This document shows, piece after piece, positions 26,544-36,007 of a DNA stretch of 64,000 nucleotides. The translations under genes and the position numbers were made by a program. The DNA lies in assembly GCF_001310955.1 (NCBI RefSeq), contig NZ_BAZX01000012.1, positions 62,001-126,000 on the forward strand, read 5' to 3'. Under the pieces are notes generated by a model. That model did no database searches and was not told where the DNA came from. It saw only the letters and a list, made by a program, of their open reading frames with translations. Source of the stretch: Marinifilum fragile JCM 15579. Its GTDB lineage: Bacteria > Bacteroidota > Bacteroidia > Bacteroidales > Marinifilaceae. Each line of letters begins with the position of its first letter. Within the stretch, counting starts at the first letter, position 1.

Positions 26544-27870
26544 AAGCCTCTTTATTCAGGTTCTAATTCGCCTCAGTAGTATTCTGTTGTTGAGTTTTCT
26601 TATGGGATGGATCTTTTGGGCTACGGCTTATCCTTATATGGCTTTATTGGTGTTAATGCTCATTCTTTGGTTAAGTTATCGATTGATTTATTATTTGAAT
26701 ACAACCAATCGTTTGTTATCGCAATTTTTTCTATCGGTTAAGAATGAGGATTCAGCATTAAGTTTTCCTAAAAATATATCTGGTAAATCCTTTGATGAGT
26801 TGCGCAGGGGAATGCAGGAGGTGAACCATACCATTAGAGATTTACGCTTAAAAGCACAGAAAACTGAGATGATAAGTGATGCCATTATTGAGCATGCAGC
26901 AGTAGGCTTGCTTTCCTTTAATGAGAATGGGGTAGTGGAGTGCATAAACCATAAGGGGCGTGAACTATTGGATGTGCATAATCTTTATAACATTAAGGCT
27001 TTGCAAAAAAACGATGCAGACTTGTTTAATCTATTTGAGAAAATTAAAGCTGGCGATACCCGCGTTTATCATTTGCAGGTAAAGAATGTTAGTAAATATC
27101 TGTTAATTTATTGCACTACGATTAAACAAGAAAGCAAGGAGTTAAAGCTGTTATCCTTTACGAATATCAAAAATGAGATGGATGCACATGAGTTGGAATC
27201 CTGGCAGAAGTTGATTAATGTGCTTACCCATGAAATTATGAACTCAGTTTCTCCGCTAACCTGTTTGTCGGAAAAATTAGAGAACAACTATCAGCAAATA
27301 GAAGTGGGAACCGTTCTTACCGAATCAGTTCTTACAAAAACACGCAACGGACTTCAGGTGATAAAGGAGCAAGGGCAGGGACTCATGTATTTTGTAGAGG
27401 CTTATCGTGAACTCTCGAGAATACCAAAGCCTAATCCGCAATACATTGTTGTATCTCAACTGTTTATCCATCTGCAAGATTTGTTGCACATGTATTCCAA
27501 CGAGCAAGTACAATATCATTTCAGTATTCGTCCAAAAGACTTACATTTCTATGCCGACGAAGCTCTTGTGAAACAGGTTTTAATTAATCTGGTGAAGAAT
27601 GCTTGTCAGGCCATTTATGGCAAAGGAGAAATACACTTGAAAGCAGAGGGAAAAAATGAGGCTTGTGTCGAAATCAGTATTACTGATAATGGTTGTGGAA
27701 TTTCTGCCGAGGATATGAAAAATATATTCATACCATTTTTTACTACCAAGGAGGAAGGATCTGGTATTGGATTAAGTCTTACTCGCCAAATTATGCGTCT
27801 ACACAACGGGCACGTTTCAATAGAATCGGAGGAAGGGGAAGGAACAACGGTCAAATTGTTTTTCCAATAA
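26533..27870 (+). CDS. Sensor histidine kinase, NtrB-like, partner of the sigma54 regulator
   Basis: About 445 aa from the ATG at 26533, which overlaps the regulator's stop. It has two N-terminal membrane helices (about residues 7-50), a HAMP/linker, a PAS-like domain (about 110-205, EHAAVGLLSFNENGVVECIN), an H-box VLTHEIMNSVSPL, and a C-terminal ATPase domain with NLVKNACQAIYGKG (N box), DNGCGIS (G1) and GSGIGLSLTRQI (G2). It would phosphorylate the upstream regulator. The signal sensed is not evident; the periplasmic loop is almost absent, so the cue may be within the membrane or cytosol. Confidence 0.95.
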   Translation: MIYKSLFIQVLIRLSSILLLSFLMGWIFWATAYPYMALLVLMLILWLSYRLIYYLNTTNRLLSQFFLSVKNEDSALSFPKNISGKSFDELRRGMQEVNHTIRDLRLKAQKTEMISDAIIEHAAVGLLSFNENGVVECINHKGRELLDVHNLYNIKALQKNDADLFNLFEKIKAGDTRVYHLQVKNVSKYLLIYCTTIKQESKELKLLSFTNIKNEMDAHELESWQKLINVLTHEIMNSVSPLTCLSEKLENNYQQIEVGTVLTESVLTKTRNGLQVIKEQGQGLMYFVEAYRELSRIPKPNPQYIVVSQLFIHLQDLLHMYSNEQVQYHFSIRPKDLHFYADEALVKQVLINLVKNACQAIYGKGEIHLKAEGKNEACVEISITDNGCGISAEDMKNIFIPFFTTKEEGSGIGLSLTRQIMRLHNGHVSIESEEGEGTTVKLFFQ

Positions 27871-28071
27871 AGTAGTTGAGATAAAAGGAAAAAAGAAGGA
27901 AAACTTACAAGCAATCGGTATGCCCTTTTAGAATTAAGATCCATTAAGGATTTTTAACCAATTTTATACTTTATTTCGTCAAACTATTGGTTTGAAACTA
28001 AAACATATACGCTATTTAAACCGTATTTAAATAGACAGCAATTCCTTTTATTCAGCTTTAAACCAAATACC

Positions 28072-29511
28072 ATGTTATACAAAAAAATGAAATGTATTAT
28101 TGGTAGGTGTTATTTGATACTTGCCATATTGGTTGGCACGGCCACATTTACAAGTGCACAGGAACAATTTATACAAGATTCTATCCCATATGATGATGTA
28201 CGTGCTGATGAATCAGATCAAATTCAGAATCAAGAAAAACAGAATAAGGACGGCATTCCCATTGGCTTATTTGCCTACAACAAATGGGTGGATTTAAACG
28301 AAAATGAAATCGTTGAGAAGAATGAGTTTTTTGGACTGGGGAAACAATCTTATGCCAAGGGGGAGTCTATTAGTGCTTCTTTGTACGATCCGGCAATAAA
28401 AGAAGGGACGAACTTGAAGCTTAGAATTTGGGATACGAGTGGTAACCTAATTCGAACAGTACGTAAAAACTATACCTCAAAACCTTTATTTACCTACTCA
28501 AACTTCGATGCTTTTTTGCCAGTGGGAGAGTATATCTTGACAATCAATCCGGCAGAATCGGGGAAAACATATCAGATTAACTTTTTAATAAAGGAACCTA
28601 ATGGCAATGCTTTCGCAAAAATCAGGAAGAAACTGCTTCCCGAGAGTTTTCACCTGTTTAAGGAATGGATTGATGAGGATGGAGATATGAAAATGGATAG
28701 TGCAGAGGTAATTGGTTTGAATCAGAGGCAGTTTGAGCTTGGAAAAGTTGATTTTCAAGTTGGACTTAACCTTCCAATGAATAATAAGCAAGTGGTTTAT
28801 CAGATTTGGAATTCTACCTATGATATGATTGCAATGAATATTTCCAGCTTGGATAGTTTGCAACACTATACCATGAAAGAAGACACGATTCATCCTGGCA
28901 ATCAATTCTTACGAGTTTTAAGAAATGTCCCTGAGGGAGAGTATATGATTACGGCCTCTTTGGATATGAAGGATCCAATACAATATCGAATATTAGTACA
29001 AATTGGCGATTCTACTGCCAATATTGTTAAAACCGATGAGGCTGTGACAGCTCAAACTGATGAAACACCAGAATTGGAAGAGGTAACCGAAAAGATTCCA
29101 GAAACTCCTGTTATGGCAATGAATATTAGTGAGAATGTTGAGAATTTGGCTCCAGAGTTCACCAAAGGTCAGGAAGGATTCTTCTTTTTTACTGGTTTTA
29201 TTGATTTGAATGAAAACAATAAGCAGGAGAGAGAAGAGTTTATGGGAGCTGATCAAGAGCATTATTATTCAGAGTCGGAGAATATATTTGTCCAGTTTCA
29301 TTTAAAGCAATTTGTCAATAGTGAATTGAATCTGAAAATATTTAATGCAGAAGATCAACTGGTTCGTGAACAGATTGGGTATTATACTGATTCTCCTTTT
29401 GTGTTTAAAGTGTCTATGCCAGATGAACCATTAATTCCTGGCGAATACAAGTTAATTGTGCAACCAGGTGATTCGGAAATAAAATATCGATTGGAGTTGA
29501 CGATTAAATAA
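28072..29511 (+). CDS. Secreted protein with three copies of an unrecognised repeat domain
   Basis: The 479-aa protein has a signal peptide ending near TSAQ (about residue 30). It holds three related modules of about 105-115 residues (about 61-165, 182-305 and 362-478). Each starts with an aromatic-rich strand and an acidic loop (WVDLNENEIVEKNEFFG, WIDEDGDMKMDSAEVIG, FIDLNENNKQEREEFMG), passes a 'lxlkIxnxxxxlv' strand, and ends with a PxGEYxLxxxP-like strand. The acidic D-x-N/D-x-N/D loops look able to bind calcium (inference). An acidic, T/E/P-rich linker (about 320-360) precedes the third copy. I do not recognise the family; the fold is probably beta-sandwich. It follows the sigma54 kinase by 200 bp and has its own terminator. 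Confidence 0.85.
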   Translation: MLYKKMKCIIGRCYLILAILVGTATFTSAQEQFIQDSIPYDDVRADESDQIQNQEKQNKDGIPIGLFAYNKWVDLNENEIVEKNEFFGLGKQSYAKGESISASLYDPAIKEGTNLKLRIWDTSGNLIRTVRKNYTSKPLFTYSNFDAFLPVGEYILTINPAESGKTYQINFLIKEPNGNAFAKIRKKLLPESFHLFKEWIDEDGDMKMDSAEVIGLNQRQFELGKVDFQVGLNLPMNNKQVVYQIWNSTYDMIAMNISSLDSLQHYTMKEDTIHPGNQFLRVLRNVPEGEYMITASLDMKDPIQYRILVQIGDSTANIVKTDEAVTAQTDETPELEEVTEKIPETPVMAMNISENVENLAPEFTKGQEGFFFFTGFIDLNENNKQEREEFMGADQEHYYSESENIFVQFHLKQFVNSELNLKIFNAEDQLVREQIGYYTDSPFVFKVSMPDEPLIPGEYKLIVQPGDSEIKYRLELTIK

Positions 29512-29531
29512 GGTCACAATCTTATTATATA

Positions 29532-29569
29532 AAAACTCCCGCTTGGCACTGTAGCAAAGCGGGAGTTTT
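29532..29569. terminator. Bidirectional terminator
   Basis: A perfect 13-bp stem AAAACTCCCGCTT (29532-29544) / AAGCGGGAGTTTT (29557-29569) with a 12-nt loop. A- and T-runs at both ends serve the repeat-protein gene and the convergent amylase gene. Confidence 0.95.
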
Positions 29570-29633
29570 ACTTGATCTATAAACTATAAAGAAAACTTGT
29601 TTTATTTTAATTCTGCGATTGCGTTGGTATTAA

Positions 29634-32600
29634 TTATTGTTTCATCACTTTTTTTGTCAGTTTCGATCCATCTTCCATTTCGAAAATGAATAAATACATG
29701 CCACTTGCTAGCTTGCTAAGATTTACTTCTTCCGAATTATTTGGACTACCAATTGTTCTTACCATGCGACCACTTAAACCATAAATCTTAATCTGATTAA
29801 CGCCTTTTAAGTTAGATAGGTGTAGAATATCTTTAACAGGATTAGGATACATTTTAAGCTCTTTTTCCAATATGTCATCTATTCCTGTCGTAAAAGCTAT
29901 GATATCAGTATAATTGCTATATGCCTTATTTCCTGTAAGTAGTTCTCCAGTTTCGGCAACAGGTGTAACTGAAAATCGGATGTATTTTCCACCATCAGCA
30001 TTAAGCAAGGTGTAATTTAAGCTTGTTGCACCCGAAATCTCACTTTCATTCGTACCTTGTTTATTATCTGACCTGTACCACTGGAAAATTGAAGAGCCTT
30101 CAGCATCATTTTCAGGGTCGCTATATACATAACTTGCAGTTAGAGTTTCACCTTCTGTAAGAGTTCCAGTAATTTCAACATTGCTTGCTACAGGAGCATT
30201 TACCAATGATACCACCTGTTCTGTATAAGTAGAATAAACTGTTTTACCCTCAAGTAGTTCACCGGTTTGCGCAACAGGAGTCACTGAGAATCGAATGTAT
30301 TTGTTGCGATCGTCGCCAGTAAGCTGATAAGTTGTACTTGTGGCACCACTTATACTCATTTCATTCCTACCATTGGTATCTTCAGCTCTGTACCATCTGT
30401 AAACAGAAGCTCCTTCTGTATCTCCATTTACATCAGCGTAGGAATAAGATGCAGTAAGAGTTTCGTCTTCTTTAGCTGTTCCTGCAATGCTAACATTACT
30501 AGCAACAGGTGCTGCGATAACATTCGGCTGAGTCAATTGTTTTGTGGTGTAGATATGATATTCTCCTGGTTGAAGTGTAATGCTAGCATCGATAGCAGTT
30601 ACATTAACTTCTTGCCCAGAGAAATAATCGTACCATGTTCCTGTTTTGCTAAAATTAGCAGATATACTACCTTCCTTGATATCAAAATTACCAATGATAC
30701 GAACATCCATATCAGCATGATTGATTTCTATTCGCTTTAAGGCCTGTGAAGTGATTAAATTAAAATTGTCTGATTCAAAAGCAGGCTCTTCCTTTTTAAT
30801 CTTTGCCAAGGCAGAAAATACCTGATATACTTTTTTACGATAGGGATCATCCTGATATTCCCATTTTACTGGTTTTTTTCCAGTTCTATCATTGTAATTG
30901 ATAGAGATATCATAGCCTAGTTCGCCAAATTGCCAGATCATTTTTGGTCCGGGAATGGTTAGGAAGAAGGCTGCCGCAGTTTCTATTCTTGAAAGGCCAG
31001 TATTCAAACTTCTTACATTGTAACCATCTAAAGATTTACCTTCAGTAAGGTTACTATACATCATTCGTTCTTCATCGTGGCTTTCCATATAACTTACAAG
31101 TTTAGGTCCATCCCAACCTCTGTTTTTCCATGAAGTCCAATTAAAATCAGAGCTATTACCAATAGTGGCTGCACGATAGTCATAATTAGCATTGCCCCAA
31201 AGAAGGATACCGTGAGCAGCAAGTTCTTTTTCTTCTTGATTATCGGATAGATGCTCGAAGATTACTACAGCATCAGATTTTACATTCCAGATTTCTGTTG
31301 CCATTCGCTTTAGGTTGGCAATTCTGGCTGCATCGTACTGACTACCCCATGGGTCAGAAGAGGCACTATGAGTTGTGTTCGAGAATCCTTTGGTAAAATC
31401 GAAACGGAAACCATCAATGTGGTATTCTTCCATCCAGTATGAGTTGATTCTATCTACCAAATCTTTTGTTGCTTGACTCTCGTGGTTCAAATCATAGCCC
31501 CAATGTGCATCGGGGTTCTCGAAATTATGCTCTTGATTGTACCAAGGATTTTCAGCGCTTGGCTTACTGCCATCGAAATACATTCGCAAGAATGGTGATT
31601 GTCCGTAGGTGTGATTCAATACCATATCCATTAATACGGCAATTCCTCTTTTGTGGCATTCATTGATAAAAGTTTTGTAATCATCTTTTGTTCCATAAGC
31701 TTTGTCGGGCGCAAAATAGAACGATGGATTGTAACCCCATGAATCATTTCCTTCAAATTCGTTGAATGGCATCAGCTCAATTGCATTCACACCTAATCTT
31801 TCCAAATAATCCAGAGTATCTGTTACTGTTTTGATGTTACCTGCTGCAGTAAAATCTCTAACATGAAGCTCATAAACTACCAAATCTTCCTTTTTAGGCA
31901 TGGTAAATCCATTATCGGTCCAGCTAAATGCAGTTTGTGCTGTTTGGAATACACTGGCTATTTCTGTTGTTTTTCCTTCCGGATAATCAATCAGATTTAG
32001 ATAGGTTTCATCAGTAATATACTTGTCATTCCAAGGATCTGATATTTTATCGGCATATGGATCTGCAATCTTAATGTCTCCATCAATAAGATATTGGAAA
32101 ATGTACTCTTTGCCAGCTTGAAGATTGTTAATGGTCACCCAAAAGTTGTCACCATCCTTCTTCATTTGGTACATGTTATCGAGTTTCCAATCCGAAAAAT
32201 CTCCAATGGCATATACATATTCCTTGTTGGGAGCATACAGAACAAGTGTTACTGAAGTATCATCAATATAATTGATACCAGTAACAACATTGGCTGGCAT
32301 ACTTTCATTCACAACATCTTCGCGAACGAAGAAATTAACTGTATCTCTCACCTCTTCTGAACCATCTGAGGCAACAGCTACCAATTCATGATTACCAGCA
32401 ATATCAGTATTTATGATTTTACTAATTTCAGCTGCTGTGGTAGTTTCATTTTCAACTCCATCAAGATATAGTGTAAGACTTGTGCTCGCATTTGATTGTA
32501 TTGTAACCTGTAAATCCTCATTTTTTTGAATGACTTTGTTGTTAATAGGGGCTGAGAAGCTAACATTTAAGCCACCTTCACTTATATCTGCAAAAATGTC

Positions 32601-33017
32601 TTTGCCACCATCGTCTTTCCCTTCTTTTGAATTGTCAGAAGAACGGAATACGAAAGCCATTTTTAATATTTTTTCTCCATCTACAACACCGTAGTATTCA
32701 CGAATGCTTGGAGTAATCTTCAATTCCCACTTGTTGCTTCCAAGTGAGGTCAATTTGTACTTGGCACTATTATCTCCCCAGGTAGGAGCATATTTCCAGT
32801 CGGTATCTGATGTACTTTTATCAGTGATTACACCTGTGTGAGCATAAACATCTCCGGTGTAATCCTTTAATCCTCCAGTTCCTAAAGTAGCGTCAAAAGT
32901 AATGGTCACTTCATCACTTTCGGTAGGAAAGGCAGGGGAGGTAGTTATGATTTGTGCCTGACTAATGAATGACATTAGCAGGAATATAAAGGTAAGATAT
33001 GTGTAAAGTTTCTTCAT
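29634..33017 (-). CDS. Multidomain GH13 alpha-amylase with T9SS C-terminal sorting domain
   Basis: The 1127-aa protein has, in order: signal peptide, a beta domain typical of Bacteroidetes secreted amylases (about 20-165), an Ig-like domain (about 165-245), a CBM48-like module (about 250-345, AIGDFSDW), and the GH13 barrel (about 375-750). The barrel has nucleophile GFRFDFTKG, acid IFEHLSD and ESHDEERM. A C-terminal beta domain follows, then two related Ig-like repeats (VASNVxIxGT...YxWYR, about 845-1040), and a T9SS type-A sorting domain (about 1050-1127, MYPNPVKDILHLS and GMYLFIFEMEDG). It should be exported across the outer membrane and anchored on the surface, where it cuts starch for SusCDEF. 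It follows susF, separated by an intrinsic terminator. Confidence 0.95.
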   Translation of the reverse strand: MKKLYTYLTFIFLLMSFISQAQIITTSPAFPTESDEVTITFDATLGTGGLKDYTGDVYAHTGVITDKSTSDTDWKYAPTWGDNSAKYKLTSLGSNKWELKITPSIREYYGVVDGEKILKMAFVFRSSDNSKEGKDDGGKDIFADISEGGLNVSFSAPINNKVIQKNEDLQVTIQSNASTSLTLYLDGVENETTTAAEISKIINTDIAGNHELVAVASDGSEEVRDTVNFFVREDVVNESMPANVVTGINYIDDTSVTLVLYAPNKEYVYAIGDFSDWKLDNMYQMKKDGDNFWVTINNLQAGKEYIFQYLIDGDIKIADPYADKISDPWNDKYITDETYLNLIDYPEGKTTEIASVFQTAQTAFSWTDNGFTMPKKEDLVVYELHVRDFTAAGNIKTVTDTLDYLERLGVNAIELMPFNEFEGNDSWGYNPSFYFAPDKAYGTKDDYKTFINECHKRGIAVLMDMVLNHTYGQSPFLRMYFDGSKPSAENPWYNQEHNFENPDAHWGYDLNHESQATKDLVDRINSYWMEEYHIDGFRFDFTKGFSNTTHSASSDPWGSQYDAARIANLKRMATEIWNVKSDAVVIFEHLSDNQEEKELAAHGILLWGNANYDYRAATIGNSSDFNWTSWKNRGWDGPKLVSYMESHDEERMMYSNLTEGKSLDGYNVRSLNTGLSRIETAAAFFLTIPGPKMIWQFGELGYDISINYNDRTGKKPVKWEYQDDPYRKKVYQVFSALAKIKKEEPAFESDNFNLITSQALKRIEINHADMDVRIIGNFDIKEGSISANFSKTGTWYDYFSGQEVNVTAIDASITLQPGEYHIYTTKQLTQPNVIAAPVASNVSIAGTAKEDETLTASYSYADVNGDTEGASVYRWYRAEDTNGRNEMSISGATSTTYQLTGDDRNKYIRFSVTPVAQTGELLEGKTVYSTYTEQVVSLVNAPVASNVEITGTLTEGETLTASYVYSDPENDAEGSSIFQWYRSDNKQGTNESEISGATSLNYTLLNADGGKYIRFSVTPVAETGELLTGNKAYSNYTDIIAFTTGIDDILEKELKMYPNPVKDILHLSNLKGVNQIKIYGLSGRMVRTIGSPNNSEEVNLSKLASGMYLFIFEMEDGSKLTKKVMKQ

Positions 33018-33060
33018 AATCAGAACTTTCTATTGATTGAATTCCGTTTGGTTTCAGTAT

Positions 33061-33138
33061 AAAAAAATGCAATCAGCAACCAGAATAGTTACCAATTGCA
33101 TTTAATTATTTGAAGCAGGGTAGTCTCATGACTACCCT
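33061..33138 (-). terminator. Intrinsic terminator (and a second hairpin) between susF and the amylase gene
   Basis: Read on the minus strand, AAATGCAAT and ATTGCATTT (positions 33095-33103 and 33065-33073) form a 9-bp stem followed by seven T: a rho-independent terminator. Closer to susF, AGGGTAGTC / GACTACCCT (33117-33138, 4-nt loop) forms a second, T-less hairpin. Transcription of the amylase from the sus promoter would need read-through, or the amylase has its own start. Confidence 0.8.
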
Positions 33139-33155
33139 ACGTGCTTATAGTTTTA

Positions 33156-34895
33156 TTAAGGAGTTGTGATTGAACCAGCTCCAGTTAAGAAGTTAAGAGA
33201 GATATTGTCACCTGCAGTAACATTTACTCTTTCCTGGTCACCACCAGTTCCTCTGAATTCAATTTTGTCATTAAGAACGATAAATTCAGCTTGCCACCAA
33301 TCACAGTTCAATGTTGGTGCATCAACATACATTCTTAATTCTCCATCGTTAGGAACCCCATCAAATTTAATTACTTTATTGGTATTGTCAACAGTGAAAA
33401 GATCGGCAGGATCTCCACCTTCCCATCCACCAAATACATTACCCATGCCGTAAACCTTAGGCTCTGCAATTTCGATCGTGTTATTTGCTAAATCAACAAC
33501 AACCATGTAATATCCAGCTGTTGCAGGAACAGGAATATTAGTACCACCTTTTGCGTAAACTCCATTGGTTGCATCACCTTCTCTACCAAAATCATTACCT
33601 GCCCATTCTGGTTGTGGTGCACATTTGAATTCTCCTGAACCTTTCATCCAAACAATTTTCCAGAACAATTCAGGATGACTGTGAACAGGTACAAATTGAA
33701 GTTTATTTATCCAATCCCAGTTTTCATCATCCGGACCAACACCACTACCAGTCATGTATAGTTCTGTTGGGAAAACAGGCTTTGCTTCGATAGTATAAGT
33801 ACCAGCATTTAGATCGACTGTAATGTTATAAACAGCATCACCACCATCAAAAGTAATATTGTCATTAGCAGTTTTAGGACCTAAAATTCCAGAATTGCCT
33901 TTCCCGTATAAATTACCCCAATCCAGGTCACCCCAGCTTTGTTGGCCAATAAATTTGAATAAAGCACCATCTTTGATTGATTTTTCAATAGTGAAAACAC
34001 CTTCACTTACTTTAGTCATTGCAACAGCATTTGCAGGATCCCATTCAGGATCTGTAGAGTTGTAACCTCCTACCAAGTAAAGATTGTCATAGTCAAATCC
34101 ATAAGTAGTTGACTCTACAACATGTGAAGTAATAGTAAGTGCACTTGATACAAAATCAGCTTCAACTTTATACCATCCTGTTTCACCAGTGAACTTGAAG
34201 TTTCCAGCATTGTCTCCAGCAGCTTCGATATTATCAGATTTTGTTGCGAATTTACCAAAGTTGTAATCATATCCATCGCTAGCTTGTTTTTCAGCAAATT
34301 TGAATAAGCCATCTTTGGTTAGTTTCAAATACTTAGTGAAAACGTCATTAGCACCATAAGCTTTTAATGCTTTTGTTACATCTGATTCAGAAGTAGCAGT
34401 TCCGTAGATGTAGAATTCTGATGGAATTGGTACATCAAGGTATGGAGTTACTTTCATAGAAACTGCATTCGAGTACAAGCTATTTAGATCTTCATTTGCA
34501 AAAGCTCTAATTCTTGCTTCCAACTCTACTTTCTTTGCAGGAGGATATCTTCCTGAAATCAACTCATTAAGAGCTCCTACTTTAATTGCAGTTGTTGTTT
34601 CTGCAATTCTATCAAATTCTAATGGATCTGCAAATTCATTACCTACAGTATCAATCTGAACGTAATATCTCACTCCAATAGGATCTGCGAAAGTAGATTC
34701 AGACCAAGTAAGTTCAACAATGGTTTCATCTTCGTTCTTTTTCATAAGAACCAGGTCAACCTCTTCCGTTAGTTCATTAAGTACCGGTGCTGTCCCTTGA
34801 ACTGGTTCTGTTACATTTGGCGTGTCAAAATCATCGTCGCAGGCAACGAATAGAACCGCTAAAAGTGATATAAATAAATATTTTATATTTTTCAT
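33156..34895 (-). CDS. susF: SusF/SusE-family starch-binding surface lipoprotein, four-module form
   Basis: The 579-aa lipoprotein has lipobox LFVAC followed by DDDFD; acidic residues right after the Cys are the known surface-export signal of Bacteroidetes lipoproteins. An N-terminal SusE-type fibronectin-like domain (about 35-150) precedes beta-sandwich starch-binding modules (about 160-265, 270-375, 380-475 and 475-579). The last two resemble those of the neighbouring SusE closely, including the shared ending GDQERVNV. SusF-type proteins bind starch at the surface and hold no enzyme activity. It is the fourth gene of the sus operon; only 2 bp separate it from susE. Confidence 0.92.
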   Translation of the reverse strand: MKNIKYLFISLLAVLFVACDDDFDTPNVTEPVQGTAPVLNELTEEVDLVLMKKNEDETIVELTWSESTFADPIGVRYYVQIDTVGNEFADPLEFDRIAETTTAIKVGALNELISGRYPPAKKVELEARIRAFANEDLNSLYSNAVSMKVTPYLDVPIPSEFYIYGTATSESDVTKALKAYGANDVFTKYLKLTKDGLFKFAEKQASDGYDYNFGKFATKSDNIEAAGDNAGNFKFTGETGWYKVEADFVSSALTITSHVVESTTYGFDYDNLYLVGGYNSTDPEWDPANAVAMTKVSEGVFTIEKSIKDGALFKFIGQQSWGDLDWGNLYGKGNSGILGPKTANDNITFDGGDAVYNITVDLNAGTYTIEAKPVFPTELYMTGSGVGPDDENWDWINKLQFVPVHSHPELFWKIVWMKGSGEFKCAPQPEWAGNDFGREGDATNGVYAKGGTNIPVPATAGYYMVVVDLANNTIEIAEPKVYGMGNVFGGWEGGDPADLFTVDNTNKVIKFDGVPNDGELRMYVDAPTLNCDWWQAEFIVLNDKIEFRGTGGDQERVNVTAGDNISLNFLTGAGSITTP

Positions 34896-34897
34896 GT

Positions 34898-35989
34898 TTA
34901 TTTGATTTTACCAGTTTGATTAATAAAGTCAAGCTCTATGGTCTGTTCTCCTCCGTTAACATTAACTCTTTCCTGATCATCACCAGCTTCTCTGTAAACA
35001 ATCTTACCATCAAAGAATAAGAATTCAGCATGCCACCAGTCTCCAATATATGGGTGGGTAACGTGTAATCTAAGTTCTCCAGCTTGTAAAGATTTTGTCA
35101 AGAACATTTTCTTGTTCTCAGCATCTAACTTAAACTTGTTATCATCTACAACAGAACTAGTAGGCCATACATTACCAATGGTAGGACCTGTAATGTATAT
35201 GTTAGCAGGTTCTATTAGTAATTTGTTTGTTGCTAAATTAACACCAACGGTATAATAGCCAGCAGTTCCCGGAACAGGAATATCTTCACCTCTATTGTCA
35301 GTAGTACCTAATGTGTACTCTCCAGTAGCTGGGTCAGCATCTCCAATTTTACCGATTACTCCTTTGTAGTTTTCATCAGAGCAAAGTTTGAATGTACCAT
35401 TAGCTTCCATCCAAACAATAGTCCAAGAATCATCTGGTTCACTATGAACTTTATTGAATTTAAGCTTGTTGTTTTGTGCAACACGTCCAACACCATCACC
35501 AAATAGATAGAATGTTTCAGGAGCAAAAAGAATATCCAAATATGGAGTAGTTGCAAAGCTAACTGGTTCAGAATAAAGAGTATCAACTCCTGATAAAGAA
35601 TAAGTCATAACTCTTGCAGAAACATTTGCTTCTACATCTACTGGCAATAAAAGAGATTCTGTAAGAAGCTCATTTAATGCTCCTACTGTGAAAGTAAAAG
35701 AATCGTCTGCAGCGTCAATATCAAAAGTAACAGGATTTGCAAAATCGCTTGATGCAGCAAATTGAAGCTGATGAGTTGTAACAATATCCACACCATATGA
35801 GGCAGGAGTATATGTTATTTTAATTGATTCAGCTTTAATAGCCTTAGAAATGTTCAAAGTTGAACCGAAACCTGTAATGTTACTAGCAGGCTCATAATTT
35901 GAATCATTTAATTTGGTAATATCATCGTCATCGCAAGAAAAAAAGCTTACTGCGAGAAGTAATATTAGTATGTATTTTATATTCTTCAT
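34898..35989 (-). CDS. susE: SusE-family starch-binding surface lipoprotein
   Basis: The 363-aa lipoprotein has lipobox FFSC followed by DDDD, a strong surface-export signal. The N-terminal SusE domain (about 25-150) is followed by two starch-binding modules (about 155-255 and 258-363; tryptophans in WTIVWMEANG and GDWWHAEFLFF are likely sugar-stacking residues by analogy with SusE/F). The signal peptide is almost identical to that of the SusF next to it, and the C-terminal modules align, showing that the two genes arose by duplication. Third gene of the operon, 18 bp after susD. Confidence 0.92.
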   Translation of the reverse strand: MKNIKYILILLLAVSFFSCDDDDITKLNDSNYEPASNITGFGSTLNISKAIKAESIKITYTPASYGVDIVTTHQLQFAASSDFANPVTFDIDAADDSFTFTVGALNELLTESLLLPVDVEANVSARVMTYSLSGVDTLYSEPVSFATTPYLDILFAPETFYLFGDGVGRVAQNNKLKFNKVHSEPDDSWTIVWMEANGTFKLCSDENYKGVIGKIGDADPATGEYTLGTTDNRGEDIPVPGTAGYYTVGVNLATNKLLIEPANIYITGPTIGNVWPTSSVVDDNKFKLDAENKKMFLTKSLQAGELRLHVTHPYIGDWWHAEFLFFDGKIVYREAGDDQERVNVNGGEQTIELDFINQTGKIK

Positions 35990-36007
35990 AACGTATTTTT
36001 AAATCTA

